A stretch of DNA of 64,000 nucleotides, taken from positions 285,674 through 349,673 of the forward strand of contig NZ_WWCU01000003.1 in NCBI RefSeq assembly GCF_009857595.1, read 5' to 3'. The position numbers and the translations under genes were made by a program. The notes under the pieces were generated by a model that was given only the letters and a program-made list of their open reading frames with translations, ran no database searches and had not been told where the DNA came from. The DNA comes from Pseudoduganella aquatica (GTDB lineage: Bacteria; Pseudomonadota; Gammaproteobacteria; Burkholderiales; Burkholderiaceae_D). Shown here piece after piece: positions 17,556 to 26,454 of this stretch; within the stretch, counting starts at the first letter, position 1, and every line of letters starts with the position of its first letter.

Positions 17556-20177
17556 ATGCGAACTGGTCGAACACATTTTGCTGGCTGGCTATACGGCTTG
17601 TGGCTGCTGGCAGTTGCCAGTGTGCTACACGCCGCGCCTGCGCACGCGCAGCTGGTCGCGCTGACGCCCGAGGAACGGGCCTGGATGCAAGCCCATCCAC
17701 AGCTGACGCTGGCGCTGGACCAGTACAACGCCCCGCTCAACTTCCGCCGCGAAGACGGCGGCGCAAGCTCCTTCGCCGGCGCCTCCATCGAATACGCGCA
17801 GCTGGTGGCGCGCAACACCGGCCTGAAGTTCCAGTTCGCCGGCTCCACCTGGGACGAGGCGCTGCGCAAAGGCATGGCGCACGAGGTGGACGGCGTGCTG
17901 TGCGCGCGCGAACGGCCCGAACGCAAGACCCGGCTCAATTTCTCCACGCCCTATTTGGAACTGCCCATCGCGCTGGCCACCCGGCCCGACCACCCGGCGG
18001 CGCGCACCCTGTCCGCCTTCGCCGGGCAGCGCATCGCCGTGGTGAGAAACACGGTGCGGGTGCCTGTGCTGCGCGAACGCTGCCCGGCCTGCAAGCTGGT
18101 GGAGGTGGCGGACGTGCAGGAAGGCGCGGCGCGCGTGCTCAAGGGCGAGGCCGACGGCCTGTTCGACGACCTGCCCGTGATCCAGCGCATGCTGGGCAGC
18201 GCCGGCCAGCTCAAGATCAGCCTGCTGTACTACTACTCGGAAGCGGCCACGGTGCGCTTCGCCCTGCGCAACGACGCGCCCGAACTGCTGTCCATCGTTA
18301 ACAAGGGGCTGGCCGCCATCACCCCGGCCGAGCACGAACTGATACGCTCGCGCTGGCTGGCAGCGGCCGACGGCGTGCACGTGCAGCGCGAGCTGCCGCT
18401 CACACCGGCCCAGCGCGACTGGCTGGCCGCCCATCCGGTGCTGCGCGTGGCCATGGACGGCGGCCGCGCCCCCATCGAATGGCGCGGCGAGGACGGCAAG
18501 CAACGCGGCATCTCGCTCGATTTCCTGCACCGCATGGAGGAAATGCTGGGCGTGCGCTTCGAGCTGGTGCCCAGCAAGAGCGTGGCCGAGCAGCTGGCCA
18601 GGCTGCAGAACAAGGAAGTGGACATCGTCTCGGCCATCACCCAGGCGCCCGAGCGGCGCGCCTACCTGAACGTGACGCAGCCCTTCATGACCACGCCCAT
18701 CGTGATCTTCAACCGGGTCGGCACGCCGCCGCCGGGCGGACTGGGCGGGCTGACCGGCAAGCCGGTGGGCGTGTCGGCCCGCACCAGCGTGGCGGGCCTG
18801 CTGCGGCATGACTGGCCCGGCATCCAGGCTGTGCCCACGGACAATTTCCAGCAGGCCGCAGACCTGCTGCGCAGCGGCAAGATCGAAGCCTTTGTCGGCC
18901 CGCTGATCACCGGCACCCACCAGCTGGTGGAACAAGGCGCGAGCGACATCCGCGTGGCCGGCGAAACGGATTACCAGTACCACATCGGCTACGGCGTGCG
19001 GGCCGACTGGCCGGAGCTGCTGCCGATACTGGACCTGGCGCTCGACGCCATTCCACGCACCGAGCGCGACGCCATCCGCCAGAAATGGGCCACGGTGCAA
19101 TACGCGCACGAGATCGACTACCGCCCGCTGGGCGCGCTGCTGGTGGCGGTGCTGGTGGCGGTGGTGTTCATCGTGCAGCTGCGCGTGATGGTCAAACGCC
19201 GCACCGCTGAGCTGCAGCAGGAAGTGTCGATGCGGCGCGCGCGCGAGGACGAGATCCAGCTGCTGAACGCGGCGCTGGAACTGCGCGTGGAGCAGCGCAC
19301 CATGCAGCTGAGCCGCGCCAACGACGAACTGCGCCTGGCCGCCGAGCAGCTGGTGCAGACCGAGAAAGTGGCCTCACTGGGACGGCTGGTGGCCGGCATG
19401 GCGCACGAACTGAACACGCCGCTGGGCAGCACCTTGACCGCCGCCACCTCGCTGCACGACCTGGTGCGCGAGTTCGGCGGCGCCCTGGCCAGCGGCGGGC
19501 TGCGCCGCTCGCAGGCCGACCAGTTTGTGCAGCAGTGCCAGCAGGCCTGCGGCATTATCGAGCGCAACGCCTACCGCGCCTCGGCGCTGATCGACAACTT
19601 CAAGGAAATCGCGGTGGACCAGGCCAGCGTGCGGCGGCGCCGCTTCGGCCTGGCGCACATCGTGCGCGAAGTGGTGGCCACCCACCACAACGCCTGGAAG
19701 GGCACGCCGCACCGCATCGTGGTCGAGATCGCCGCCGATATCGAGCTGGACAGCTTCCCCGGGCCGCTGGCACAAGTACTGTCCAACCTGCTGGAGAACA
19801 CGCTGGTGCACGGCTTCGCAAACCATCCGGGCGGCACCGTGCGGATTACGGCCACGCCGGCCGGCGAGCGCGTGCAGCTCAGCTATATGGACGACGGCGC
19901 CGGCATTCCGGCCGAGCACCGCAACAAGGTGTACGACCCCTTCTTCACCACCCGCATGGGCCAGGGGGGCTCGGGACTGGGGCTGTACATTGTGCAGACG
20001 CTGGTGTCGGGCGTGCTGGGCGGCGCCATCGCGCTGCACAGCGAGGACGGCAAGGGCACGCGCTTCGAGCTGACCCTGCCGCTGGTGGCGCCGGAACCCA
20101 CCGCAGGCACGGCCAGCGCCACGCATGGCATCGTGGCGCTGCCCGCGACGGCATCGGCGGGTTACGGCTCCGCCTAA
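17556..20177 (+). CDS. Sensor histidine kinase with two periplasmic solute-binding domains
   Basis: Membrane-bound two-component kinase, 873 residues. Start at 17556 (MRTGRTHFAGWLYGLWLLAV) has AAGG upstream and opens a signal sequence ending near AHA, residue 31. Two tandem SBP_bac_3 (Venus-flytrap) domains at about 36-270 and 280-515 resemble amino-acid binding proteins, as in BvgS-type sensors. One membrane segment at 525-543, a coiled coil, then HisKA with phospho-acceptor H617 (AGMAHELNTPLG), N box near 745 (VLSNLLENTLVHGF), and ATP-lid motifs DDGAGIPAEH and GSGLGLYIVQTL. No receiver or PAS domain, and no response regulator gene nearby, so it looks like an orphan. The stop codon lies in a REP unit, giving the tail SAGYGSA. 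Confidence 0.93.
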   Translation: MRTGRTHFAGWLYGLWLLAVASVLHAAPAHAQLVALTPEERAWMQAHPQLTLALDQYNAPLNFRREDGGASSFAGASIEYAQLVARNTGLKFQFAGSTWDEALRKGMAHEVDGVLCARERPERKTRLNFSTPYLELPIALATRPDHPAARTLSAFAGQRIAVVRNTVRVPVLRERCPACKLVEVADVQEGAARVLKGEADGLFDDLPVIQRMLGSAGQLKISLLYYYSEAATVRFALRNDAPELLSIVNKGLAAITPAEHELIRSRWLAAADGVHVQRELPLTPAQRDWLAAHPVLRVAMDGGRAPIEWRGEDGKQRGISLDFLHRMEEMLGVRFELVPSKSVAEQLARLQNKEVDIVSAITQAPERRAYLNVTQPFMTTPIVIFNRVGTPPPGGLGGLTGKPVGVSARTSVAGLLRHDWPGIQAVPTDNFQQAADLLRSGKIEAFVGPLITGTHQLVEQGASDIRVAGETDYQYHIGYGVRADWPELLPILDLALDAIPRTERDAIRQKWATVQYAHEIDYRPLGALLVAVLVAVVFIVQLRVMVKRRTAELQQEVSMRRAREDEIQLLNAALELRVEQRTMQLSRANDELRLAAEQLVQTEKVASLGRLVAGMAHELNTPLGSTLTAATSLHDLVREFGGALASGGLRRSQADQFVQQCQQACGIIERNAYRASALIDNFKEIAVDQASVRRRRFGLAHIVREVVATHHNAWKGTPHRIVVEIAADIELDSFPGPLAQVLSNLLENTLVHGFANHPGGTVRITATPAGERVQLSYMDDGAGIPAEHRNKVYDPFFTTRMGQGGSGLGLYIVQTLVSGVLGGAIALHSEDGKGTRFELTLPLVAPEPTAGTASATHGIVALPATASAGYGSA

Positions 20178-20253
20178 CCCGCCCTACGCTATAACGACGT
20201 CCCATCGCATGAAAACCGTAGGGCGGGTTAGCCGCAACGCGGCGTAACCCGCC
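20156..20253. repeat. REP inverted pair (BIME), locus 3
   Basis: Units 20156-20187 (minus) and 20218-20253 (plus), GTAG heads inward, 30-nt spacer, the longest in the window. It fills the gap between two convergent genes. The kinase TAA stop (20175-20177) is part of the left unit, and the AraC-type gene ends 3 nt from the right unit. Could act as a bidirectional transcription end. Confidence 0.85.
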
Positions 20254-20256
20254 GGT

Positions 20257-21195
20257 TCAGCCGTTGAGCTTGCGCTGCCGCTCCTCGCGCGGAGTGTTGC
20301 CGAACAGGGTGCCGAAGGCGGTGGAGAAATGCGAGCCGGACGAGAAGCCGCACATCAGCCCCACCTGCACGATGGACGAATTGGTTTCCAGCAGCAGCTG
20401 GCGCGCGCGCTGCAGCCGCAGCTCCAGGTAGTAGCGCGAGGGCAAGCTGCCCAGGTATTGCTTGAACAGCCGCTCCAGCTGCCTGCGCGACAGGCCCACT
20501 AGGTTGGCGATGTCGTCGGTGGACAGCGGCTCCTCGATATTGGCCTCCATCAGCGTCACCGCCTCCGACAGCTTGGGCTGCAAGGCGCCGAAGCGCGCCT
20601 GCAAGGCCACCCGCTGGCGCTCCTCGTGGCTGCGCACGCGGTCTATGCACAGCGCCTCCTTCACCTCGGCCTGCACATTGGCGCCGTACAGCGCGTCGAT
20701 CAAGGTCAGCGCGAAGTCGGCGCTGGCCGAGCCGCCGCAGCAGCTCAGGTGCGGCCCGTCGATCTCGAACAGGTGCGGGGTCAGGATGGCGCGCTCGGTG
20801 ATGCCCTCGGTGTCCGCATACAAGGCCCACGGCAGCGCAATGCGCACGCCGCCCATCATGCCCGCCTCGGCCAGCCACAGCACGCCCGCGCCCACTCCGC
20901 CCCAGTAGGGCGCGCTGCGCAGGCGCTCGGCCACCAGGCGCAGCTGCGCCGGCGGGGACTCGGCCTGCTGCTCGTCGGCCACCAGCAGCGCCACGTGCCA
21001 GCCGCCCGGCGGCGCCTCGGCCACCTGCTGCGGACTGCGGATATCAAGCTCGAACCGCACGCCCACGCTGCGCGCGGCCAGGCGCAACGGCTGGACCAGG
21101 CCGGCCCAGGTGAGCGTGTCCGCCTCGCCGGCAAGGACCAGCAGCATGCGCAGCGGCTGCTCCCGGGACAGGCGGGACAAATTGGAAAACGACAT
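20257..21195 (-). CDS. GlxA/ArgR-type AraC family transcriptional regulator
   Basis: 312 residues from the ATG at 21195 (MSFSNLSRLSREQPLRMLLV); an upstream in-frame ATG at 21255 would overlap the EamA gene and is less likely. N-terminal DJ-1/PfpI-like domain with conserved LWLAEAGMMGGVRIALPWAL near 120-140 and SCCGGSASADFALTLIDALY, then a C-terminal AraC DNA-binding domain (DDIANLVGLSRRQLERLFKQ and IVQVGLMCGFSSGSHFSTAF). This architecture is that of Pseudomonas ArgR, GbdR and CdhR, activators of amino-acid and carnitine/betaine catabolism. It could control the ast operon a few kb away; that is inference. Confidence 0.88.
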   Translation of the reverse strand: MSFSNLSRLSREQPLRMLLVLAGEADTLTWAGLVQPLRLAARSVGVRFELDIRSPQQVAEAPPGGWHVALLVADEQQAESPPAQLRLVAERLRSAPYWGGVGAGVLWLAEAGMMGGVRIALPWALYADTEGITERAILTPHLFEIDGPHLSCCGGSASADFALTLIDALYGANVQAEVKEALCIDRVRSHEERQRVALQARFGALQPKLSEAVTLMEANIEEPLSTDDIANLVGLSRRQLERLFKQYLGSLPSRYYLELRLQRARQLLLETNSSIVQVGLMCGFSSGSHFSTAFGTLFGNTPREERQRKLNG

Positions 21196-21220
21196 CGGCG
21201 GATCTAAGCTGGGTGGTTGA

Positions 21221-22144
21221 TTACTCGGGCGCCAGCGCGGTCGGTGGCCGGGCAACGCTCCATTGGCTCACTATCATACCGGAGATCAACAATATCGCGC
21301 CGAGCAGGCCCGTCCACGCCAGCGTTTCGCCCAGCCACAGATAGCCGAAAATGGCCGCGCAGCCCGGCTCGAAGGCGTAGATCACGGCCGCCTCGTTGGC
21401 CGAGCTGTGGCTCTGGCCCCAGGTTTGCAGCGAAATAATCAGGGCCGTGGCCACCACGCCCAGGTAAATCAGGTTCCAGCGGTACAGCTTCAGGCCCTGC
21501 CAGATGTATTCCCAATAGTCGCCCATGTCCTGCGGCGCCGCCACCGGGCCGCGCGGCACTTCGCGGAAGGCAATCCACAGCGCAGCGCACACGGCCACGG
21601 TGAGGATTTGCGCGGCGGTCAGGCTCATCAGACGCTCGGTCTTGCGGGTGAACACCTCCATCAGCTTGATGTAGCAGCCGAAGCACAGCGCGGCCAGCAG
21701 CGCCAGCGTGTCGCCCTTGCCCCAGACGAAGGCGCCGTCCCAGCACAGCGCGAACAGGCCCACCAGCGCCAGCACCAGGGCGGCCACGATGCGGCGTTCC
21801 GGCAGCTTGCCCAGGAACACGCCCAGCAGCGGCGGCACCAGCACGTTCAGGCCGCAGACGAAGGCGTTGCGGTTGGACGTGGTCAGCGCCAGGCCCTCCA
21901 CCTGGAACAGATAGCAGAAGAACAGCACCAGGCCGCTGGCCAGGCCGTAGCGGCAGTCCGCCCATTTGGCGCGCAACAGGAAGGGCGACAGGATCAGGCT
22001 GGCCATGGCAAAGCGCGACACCACGATCCAGTTGGTGGACAGGTAGTCGGTCATGTCCTTCATGGCGGGGAAGGTCGTGCCCCAGACCAGGGTGACGAGC
22101 AGCAGGGCGGCGATGCCCCGGAGGTGGTTAGGCAGGGACGGCAT
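21221..22144 (-). CDS. EamA family (DMT) transporter
   Basis: Inner-membrane drug/metabolite transporter, 307 residues from the ATG at 22144 (MPSLPNHLRGIAALLLVTLV). About ten membrane segments in two EamA repeats; conserved VWGTTFPAMKDM after TM1 and GWxG-type loops between helices. Members export amino acids or metabolites; substrate unknown. It is divergent from the MarR regulator (76-nt gap), and the AraC-type gene follows 25 nt downstream on the same strand, so either regulator could control it. Confidence 0.9.
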   Translation of the reverse strand: MPSLPNHLRGIAALLLVTLVWGTTFPAMKDMTDYLSTNWIVVSRFAMASLILSPFLLRAKWADCRYGLASGLVLFFCYLFQVEGLALTTSNRNAFVCGLNVLVPPLLGVFLGKLPERRIVAALVLALVGLFALCWDGAFVWGKGDTLALLAALCFGCYIKLMEVFTRKTERLMSLTAAQILTVAVCAALWIAFREVPRGPVAAPQDMGDYWEYIWQGLKLYRWNLIYLGVVATALIISLQTWGQSHSSANEAAVIYAFEPGCAAIFGYLWLGETLAWTGLLGAILLISGMIVSQWSVARPPTALAPE

Positions 22145-22220
22145 GTCGGTTTGGTAATATTGGCTAGCCGCGTAGTGTACCGCGATTGCCGCCGCGCAGC
22201 AGGCGCTATAATCATGGTCT

Positions 22221-22655
22221 ATGGGTGAACGATATTTGAAAAGCATCCGGCTGCTGGCCGAGTGCATGCAGGGCTTTGAACGCCTGTCCGGCGAGCACGT
22301 GCGCGAGTGCGGGCTGACCCATGCGCAATTCGATATCATCGCCACGCTGGGCAACACCGAAGGCATGTCCTACAAAGAACTCGGCGACAAAACCCTGATC
22401 ACCAAAGGCACCATGACGGGCGTGATCGAGCGCCTGGAACAGAAAGGCCTGGTGGAACGCCAGCGCAGCCTGGACGACAAGCGCTCGTGGTTCATCCGTC
22501 TCACACCGCAAGGAGAGCAGGTGTTCCGCGACGTGTTTCCCAAGGTCATAAGCCGTGGCGGCGACGTGTTCGCCAACTACAGCGACGACGATTTCGCCGC
22601 CCTTGAAAAAGTCCTGTCCGGCCTCAAACAGGTCATATCGGCCGGCGGCGCCTGA
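22221..22655 (+). CDS. MarR family transcriptional regulator
   Basis: 144-residue winged-helix dimeric repressor. Helical N-terminus, then GLTHAQFDIIATLGNTEGMS, recognition helix region KTLITKGTMTGVIERLEQKG and wing VERQRSLDDKRSWFIRLTPQ with the family Asp-x-Arg. Divergent from the EamA transporter, the usual arrangement for a MarR protein and its target. Ligand unknown. Confidence 0.92.
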   Translation: MGERYLKSIRLLAECMQGFERLSGEHVRECGLTHAQFDIIATLGNTEGMSYKELGDKTLITKGTMTGVIERLEQKGLVERQRSLDDKRSWFIRLTPQGEQVFRDVFPKVISRGGDVFANYSDDDFAALEKVLSGLKQVISAGGA

Positions 22656-22707
22656 GATCCGGCCCTGCGCCCAACGCGCCCATCCCCCCAACAACCAAGG
22701 AACGACA

Positions 22708-22992
22708 TTGAAAACCTCTCTGCTCGAAGGCAAAAAGCCTGCGAAATTCGACAAGCACATCATCGGCAACCTGTTGCTCAACGTGGACACGCCCGATGAA
22801 GTGCGCAAGGAAAAGCTGCTGATCGGCGTGCGCAATGAAGAAGGCGAAATCTACCGCCTGATCGGCGCCACCAAGCACAACAGCTTCATGAACGCCATCG
22901 AGGAGCTGTTCGACCTCGGCCTGGTGGACGAACTGCAAGACAGCGAAGGCACCAGCGAAGGATGCGACGCCATCTTCAGCGAAGCCGACTAA
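22708..22992 (+). CDS. Small conserved protein of unknown function (TTG start)
   Basis: 94 residues, acidic, soluble. The start is a TTG at 22708 with AAGGAA six nt upstream; no ATG exists at a sensible place (an in-frame ATG appears only at 22888, well inside). The product begins (M)KTSLLEGKKPAKFDKHIIGN and contains EKLLIGVRNEEGEIYRLIGA, a regular beta-type pattern, and an acidic tail. I do not recognise the family. It follows the MarR gene by 52 nt and may share its transcript. Confidence 0.65.
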   Translation: MKTSLLEGKKPAKFDKHIIGNLLLNVDTPDEVRKEKLLIGVRNEEGEIYRLIGATKHNSFMNAIEELFDLGLVDELQDSEGTSEGCDAIFSEAD

Positions 22993-22999
22993 AATAGAG

Positions 23000-23025
23000 A
23001 GGGAGCGCGCTGCGGCGCACTCCCT
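23000..23025 (+). terminator. Weak stem-loop after the small protein gene
   Basis: AGGGAGCGCGC and GCGCACTCCCT form an 11-bp stem with one mismatch around a TGCG loop, followed by only three T. It lies 8 nt after the stop codon. Plausible but weak intrinsic terminator. Confidence 0.45.
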
Positions 23026-23074
23026 TTCCCGGCAGAACGTGTCGCAAATAAATTCCACAAGGCAATAATTTGCG

Positions 23075-23080
23075 TATAAT
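23075..23080 (+). promoter_or_regulatory. Perfect TATAAT six nt before the HDOD start codon
   Basis: TATAAT ends 6 nt before the ATG at 23087, which places the expected transcription start at or next to the A of the ATG. No Shine-Dalgarno sequence is present. This predicts a leaderless mRNA. The -35 region is poor. Confidence 0.5.
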
Positions 23081-23086
23081 TTCCTG

Positions 23087-23923
23087 ATGGACAGACTGGA
23101 CGCCTTCAAGCATATCGCTGCTCAAGCGAGCCGGGGGGACCTTGCGTTCCCGACCAATGTGAACGCATCGATCCGGCTGCAGGAGGCGCTCAGCGATCCC
23201 AACTGCCACGTCGAGGCGGCGGCCAAGCTGATACAGGCCGACCCATTGCTGGCGGCCCGCACCGTGGCGATCGCCAATTCGGTCGCTTACAACCGTTCAG
23301 GTACCGAAATTTCCAGCGTGCGCTCGGCCGTCCAGCGACTCGGCGTGCGGACCTTGCAGTCGCTGGTGGCCGCGCTCATCGTGCGCCAGCTCGGCAGCAA
23401 GATCGTCGATCCGGCCCTGCAGGCCATGTCGGCCCAGCTGTGGGAGCATACCGCCCACGTGGCGGCCCTGGCCCAGGTGATTGCACGCCGCGTGACCCAT
23501 GTTGATCCCGATACGGCGCTGTTTACCGGCATTATCCACGAGGTTGGCGCGTTTTACATGCTGGCGCAGGCCGACGCCTACCCCGGCATCATGCAGGGCG
23601 AGCCGGAGGACTGGGTGGAGCATGGCGAGGTGGAAATCGGGCGCGGCGTGCTGCGCAAGCTGGTGGTGCCCGAGGCCGTGATGCAGTCCGTGGAGGCCAT
23701 GTGGGACGGCCTGCGCGCGCTGCCGCCGGAAAACCTGGGCGACACCCTGCTGCTGGCCAACGACCTGGCGCCGGTGCCCTCCCCCATGCACCAGCGCCCC
23801 GGCGCCACCACCCCGGCCGCCGCCCGCACCCTCGATTTCGCCGTGGGCGACGGCACGCTGGATACTATCCTGCGTGAATCGGCCAGCGACGTGCAATCCC
23901 TGTTCGCGGTGCTGATGCTGTAG
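23087..23923 (+). CDS. HDOD domain protein
   Basis: 278-residue cytoplasmic signalling protein. HDOD domain from about residue 20: NCHVEAAAKLIQADPLLAAR, SSVRSAVQRLGVRTLQSLVA and FTGIIHEVGAFYMLAQADAY. HDOD proteins are HD-fold relatives lacking phosphodiesterase residues and often act in two-component or second-messenger networks. No second domain is present. Likely leaderless, judging by the TATAAT just before the ATG. Confidence 0.9.
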   Translation: MDRLDAFKHIAAQASRGDLAFPTNVNASIRLQEALSDPNCHVEAAAKLIQADPLLAARTVAIANSVAYNRSGTEISSVRSAVQRLGVRTLQSLVAALIVRQLGSKIVDPALQAMSAQLWEHTAHVAALAQVIARRVTHVDPDTALFTGIIHEVGAFYMLAQADAYPGIMQGEPEDWVEHGEVEIGRGVLRKLVVPEAVMQSVEAMWDGLRALPPENLGDTLLLANDLAPVPSPMHQRPGATTPAAARTLDFAVGDGTLDTILRESASDVQSLFAVLML

Positions 23924-23954
23924 GTTCGGGGCAGTTTAGCGCTGTTTGCGCTAT

Positions 23955-23979
23955 AGTTGTAGCAACATTAACTACAACT
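23955..23979. promoter_or_regulatory. Inverted repeat upstream of the class V aminotransferase
   Basis: Perfect 8-bp arms AGTTGTAG and CTACAACT with a 9-nt centre, ending 10 nt before the aminotransferase ATG at 23990. A second small repeat AGCGC/GCGCT lies at 23938-23952. The position suits an operator or a leader hairpin; the binding protein is unknown. Confidence 0.35.
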
Positions 23980-23989
23980 CAAGCTTCCC

Positions 23990-25180
23990 ATGTTCTCGCC
24001 GCCCACCGTAGACAGCATCAACTCCCTCCTCCCGTCCGAACCGCTGCTGATGATGGGCGCCGGTCCGGTGCCGATTCCGCACAGCGTGGCGCAGGCCAAT
24101 TCCATCGTCATCAACCACCTCGGCGGCACGATGGCGAAGATCATCCACCAGATGAAGGAAATGGCGCGCTATGTGTTCCAGACCGAGTCGCGCTGGATAC
24201 TGGGCGTGGCCGGCCCCGGCTCGGCGGCGATGGAGATGAGCGTGTGCAACCTGGTCTTCCCCGGCACCCGCGTACTGAGCGTGTGCAACGGCTACTTCGG
24301 CCGCCGCTTCGCCGAGATGGCCACCCGCGTGGGCGGCCAGGTGGAATGCCTGAACGTGCCGGACGGCGAGGCAGCCCAGGTGGCGGCCGTGCGCGAGCAC
24401 CTCGAGCGCTTCCGTCCCGAAGTGCTGACCATCGCCCAGGGCGAAACCTCGTCCACCGTGTTCAACATCCACCTGCCGCAGATTACCCGGCTGGCGCGCG
24501 AGTACGGCTGCTACGTGATCGTGGACGCGGTCTGCACGCTGAGCACCATGCCGTGCGAGATGGACAACTGGAAGATAGACGCGGTGGTGACCGGCGGCCA
24601 GAAGGGCCTGTCGTCGATACCCGGCGTGTCGCTGATCGCGTTTTCGGAGCGCGCCTGGGAGCGCATCAACGCGCGCCCGGTGCAGCCGCCGCACTGGTGC
24701 CTGGACGCCAAACTGGCGGAGCAGTTCTGGCACAACGCGTCCTACCACTACACGGCGCCGGTATCCGGCATCCTGGCGCTGCACGAGGCGCTGCACCTGA
24801 TCTGCCAGGAGACGCTGGAGCAGCGCTTCGCGCGCCACCTGCGCTGCTCGCTGGGCCTGCAGCGCGGCGTGGAGGCGATGGGGCTGCGGCTGTACGGCCA
24901 GCCGGAGTCGCGCCTGAATTCGGTGGTGGGCATCGTGGTGCCGGAGGGGATCAACCGCGCCGAGATCTGCGAGCAGATTTCGCTGAAATACCGGGTGGAG
25001 ATTTCCGGCTCCTTCGGCCTGAACATCGTGCGCATCGGCCAGATGGGCGAGCAGTGCCGCGCCCATCACCTGTTCCGCACGCTGCACGCGCTGGGTTCGA
25101 CCATGAAGGACCTGGGCGCGGACGTGGACGTGGCGGCCGGCGTGGCCGCGCTGGAACGCCAGTTGCAGGGCGCGCTGTAA
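23990..25180 (+). CDS. Class V aminotransferase (alanine/serine-glyoxylate type)
   Basis: PLP enzyme of 396 residues in the alanine-glyoxylate / serine-glyoxylate aminotransferase branch. GAGPVPIPHSVAQA near 23-36 is the substrate-loop start; VAGPGSAAMEMSVCNL binds PLP phosphate; D179 in VIVDAVCTLSTMP contacts the pyridine ring; K205 in TGGQKGLSSIPG is the PLP lysine. Substrate pair cannot be told from sequence; glyoxylate or pyruvate as acceptor is usual. A strong candidate for a separate transcription unit behind the inverted repeat. Converges on the next gene with a 7-nt gap. Confidence 0.9.
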   Translation: MFSPPTVDSINSLLPSEPLLMMGAGPVPIPHSVAQANSIVINHLGGTMAKIIHQMKEMARYVFQTESRWILGVAGPGSAAMEMSVCNLVFPGTRVLSVCNGYFGRRFAEMATRVGGQVECLNVPDGEAAQVAAVREHLERFRPEVLTIAQGETSSTVFNIHLPQITRLAREYGCYVIVDAVCTLSTMPCEMDNWKIDAVVTGGQKGLSSIPGVSLIAFSERAWERINARPVQPPHWCLDAKLAEQFWHNASYHYTAPVSGILALHEALHLICQETLEQRFARHLRCSLGLQRGVEAMGLRLYGQPESRLNSVVGIVVPEGINRAEICEQISLKYRVEISGSFGLNIVRIGQMGEQCRAHHLFRTLHALGSTMKDLGADVDVAAGVAALERQLQGAL

Positions 25181-25187
25181 GGAGCGT

Positions 25188-26453
25188 TCAGCTGCGGCTT
25201 GCGCCGCTGCCCCAGGCGGTCTCGCCGTAGCGGAATTTCGGCCGCAGCTCGCGGGCGAACTGCTGCAGCTCCAGCGTGAAGCCGCCCAGCGACAACTCGC
25301 CGTTCATGTAGCGGCCGACCAGCGAAGGCAGGTCCAGGCCGTCGCGGTAGTCAATCTCCTTGGTGTCGATAAAGCCGCCGCGCCGCAGGTCCGCTTCCAG
25401 CGCTTCGGCGCGCTGGGCGTCCGCCTCGGCGTGCTGGCGCGCGGCCAGCGCGCGTTCGTAGTCGCGCCGGCTGCAGGCCAGCTTGTCCTGCAGGTTCACC
25501 ACTTCCAGCACCAGCTTGTCGTCCTCCGGGCTGGGCGTGGCGCGTGCCTGCGCGATCAGCTCCGCGATCGGCAGCGACTTCAGGCTGGCGGCCTGCAGTT
25601 CCTGCGCGCGCAGGTAGCGCGGGTCGCGCCGCGCAGCGTAGTCGGCCAGGCTGGCGCGCACGCGGCGCAGGCGTTCATCCGCTTGCGCGACAGCCGCCTC
25701 CAGCGGCGCCACGGCTTGCGCGATGCGTTCGGCGATGGTGGGCGGCGGCGGCGCGAAGGACAGCCGGTCCAGCTCCGCGCGCGCCTCGGCCAGGGCCTGC
25801 GCGCTGCGCTCGGCGCGCAGCGGCAAGGCTTCCTGCATGGCGAGCAGGATGTTCTCGTTGCGGCGGTTGTTCGCGAAATTGCACAGGCCCGCAATCCACT
25901 CGTCTTTCGCAGGATCGCCGTCCTCGCTGCGGTAGGACGGCGTGCCGTAGCCTGCGGCCTTCAGGTAGGCGTACAGTTCGTCGCTGCTGTAGCGCGCCAG
26001 CTTGGCGCTGATCTCGGCTTCCAGCTCGGCGTTCATGGCCAGCTGCGCCTCGTGCGCCGATTCGGCGCGCTGGTAGGCCTCACGCGCGGCCTGCAAAATC
26101 TGCGCAGCGTCCATCTGCGCGCCGGGGCGCAGCGCGGCCTCGCGGATCTCCGCGCCGCGCTGGCGGATGGCCGCCACGTGGTTGGCGATGTCGCTGCTCA
26201 CCGTTTGCAGCTCGGCGCGCAGGGCCTGTTCCTCGTCGGCCCGGAAGGCCAGCTCGCGCTCCGCTTCGGCGGCGATGCTGTCGTTCTCGGCCAGGTGCAG
26301 TCCGGCCACCTGGCGCAGCAAGCCGCCTATCTTCTGCTCCAGCGCCAGTTCGTCGCGGCCCGCCTCGGCGGCGCGCGCGTCGCAGCTTTCCAGCTTGCCC
26401 TGATAGATGCGGGTGTTTTCGCCGATGGCGGCGGTGAATTCCGTTGCAAGCAT
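25188..26453 (-). CDS. Coiled-coil protein of unknown function, third gene of a three-gene operon
   Basis: 421 residues, soluble, rich in Ala, Glu, Arg and Leu with long heptad stretches at about 20-160 and 215-370; no signal peptide, membrane segment or nucleotide-binding motif. A short globular block interrupts the coils near 160-210 (YLKAAGYGTPSYRSEDGDPA then DEWIAGLCNFANNRRNENIL), and the C-terminal 50 residues are again non-coiled (FIDTKEIDYRDGLDLPSLVG). The ATG follows the stop of the previous gene after a single base, without its own ribosome-binding site, so translation is coupled. I do not recognise the family. Confidence 0.8.
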   Translation of the reverse strand: MLATEFTAAIGENTRIYQGKLESCDARAAEAGRDELALEQKIGGLLRQVAGLHLAENDSIAAEAERELAFRADEEQALRAELQTVSSDIANHVAAIRQRGAEIREAALRPGAQMDAAQILQAAREAYQRAESAHEAQLAMNAELEAEISAKLARYSSDELYAYLKAAGYGTPSYRSEDGDPAKDEWIAGLCNFANNRRNENILLAMQEALPLRAERSAQALAEARAELDRLSFAPPPPTIAERIAQAVAPLEAAVAQADERLRRVRASLADYAARRDPRYLRAQELQAASLKSLPIAELIAQARATPSPEDDKLVLEVVNLQDKLACSRRDYERALAARQHAEADAQRAEALEADLRRGGFIDTKEIDYRDGLDLPSLVGRYMNGELSLGGFTLELQQFARELRPKFRYGETAWGSGASRS

Positions 26454-26454
26454 A

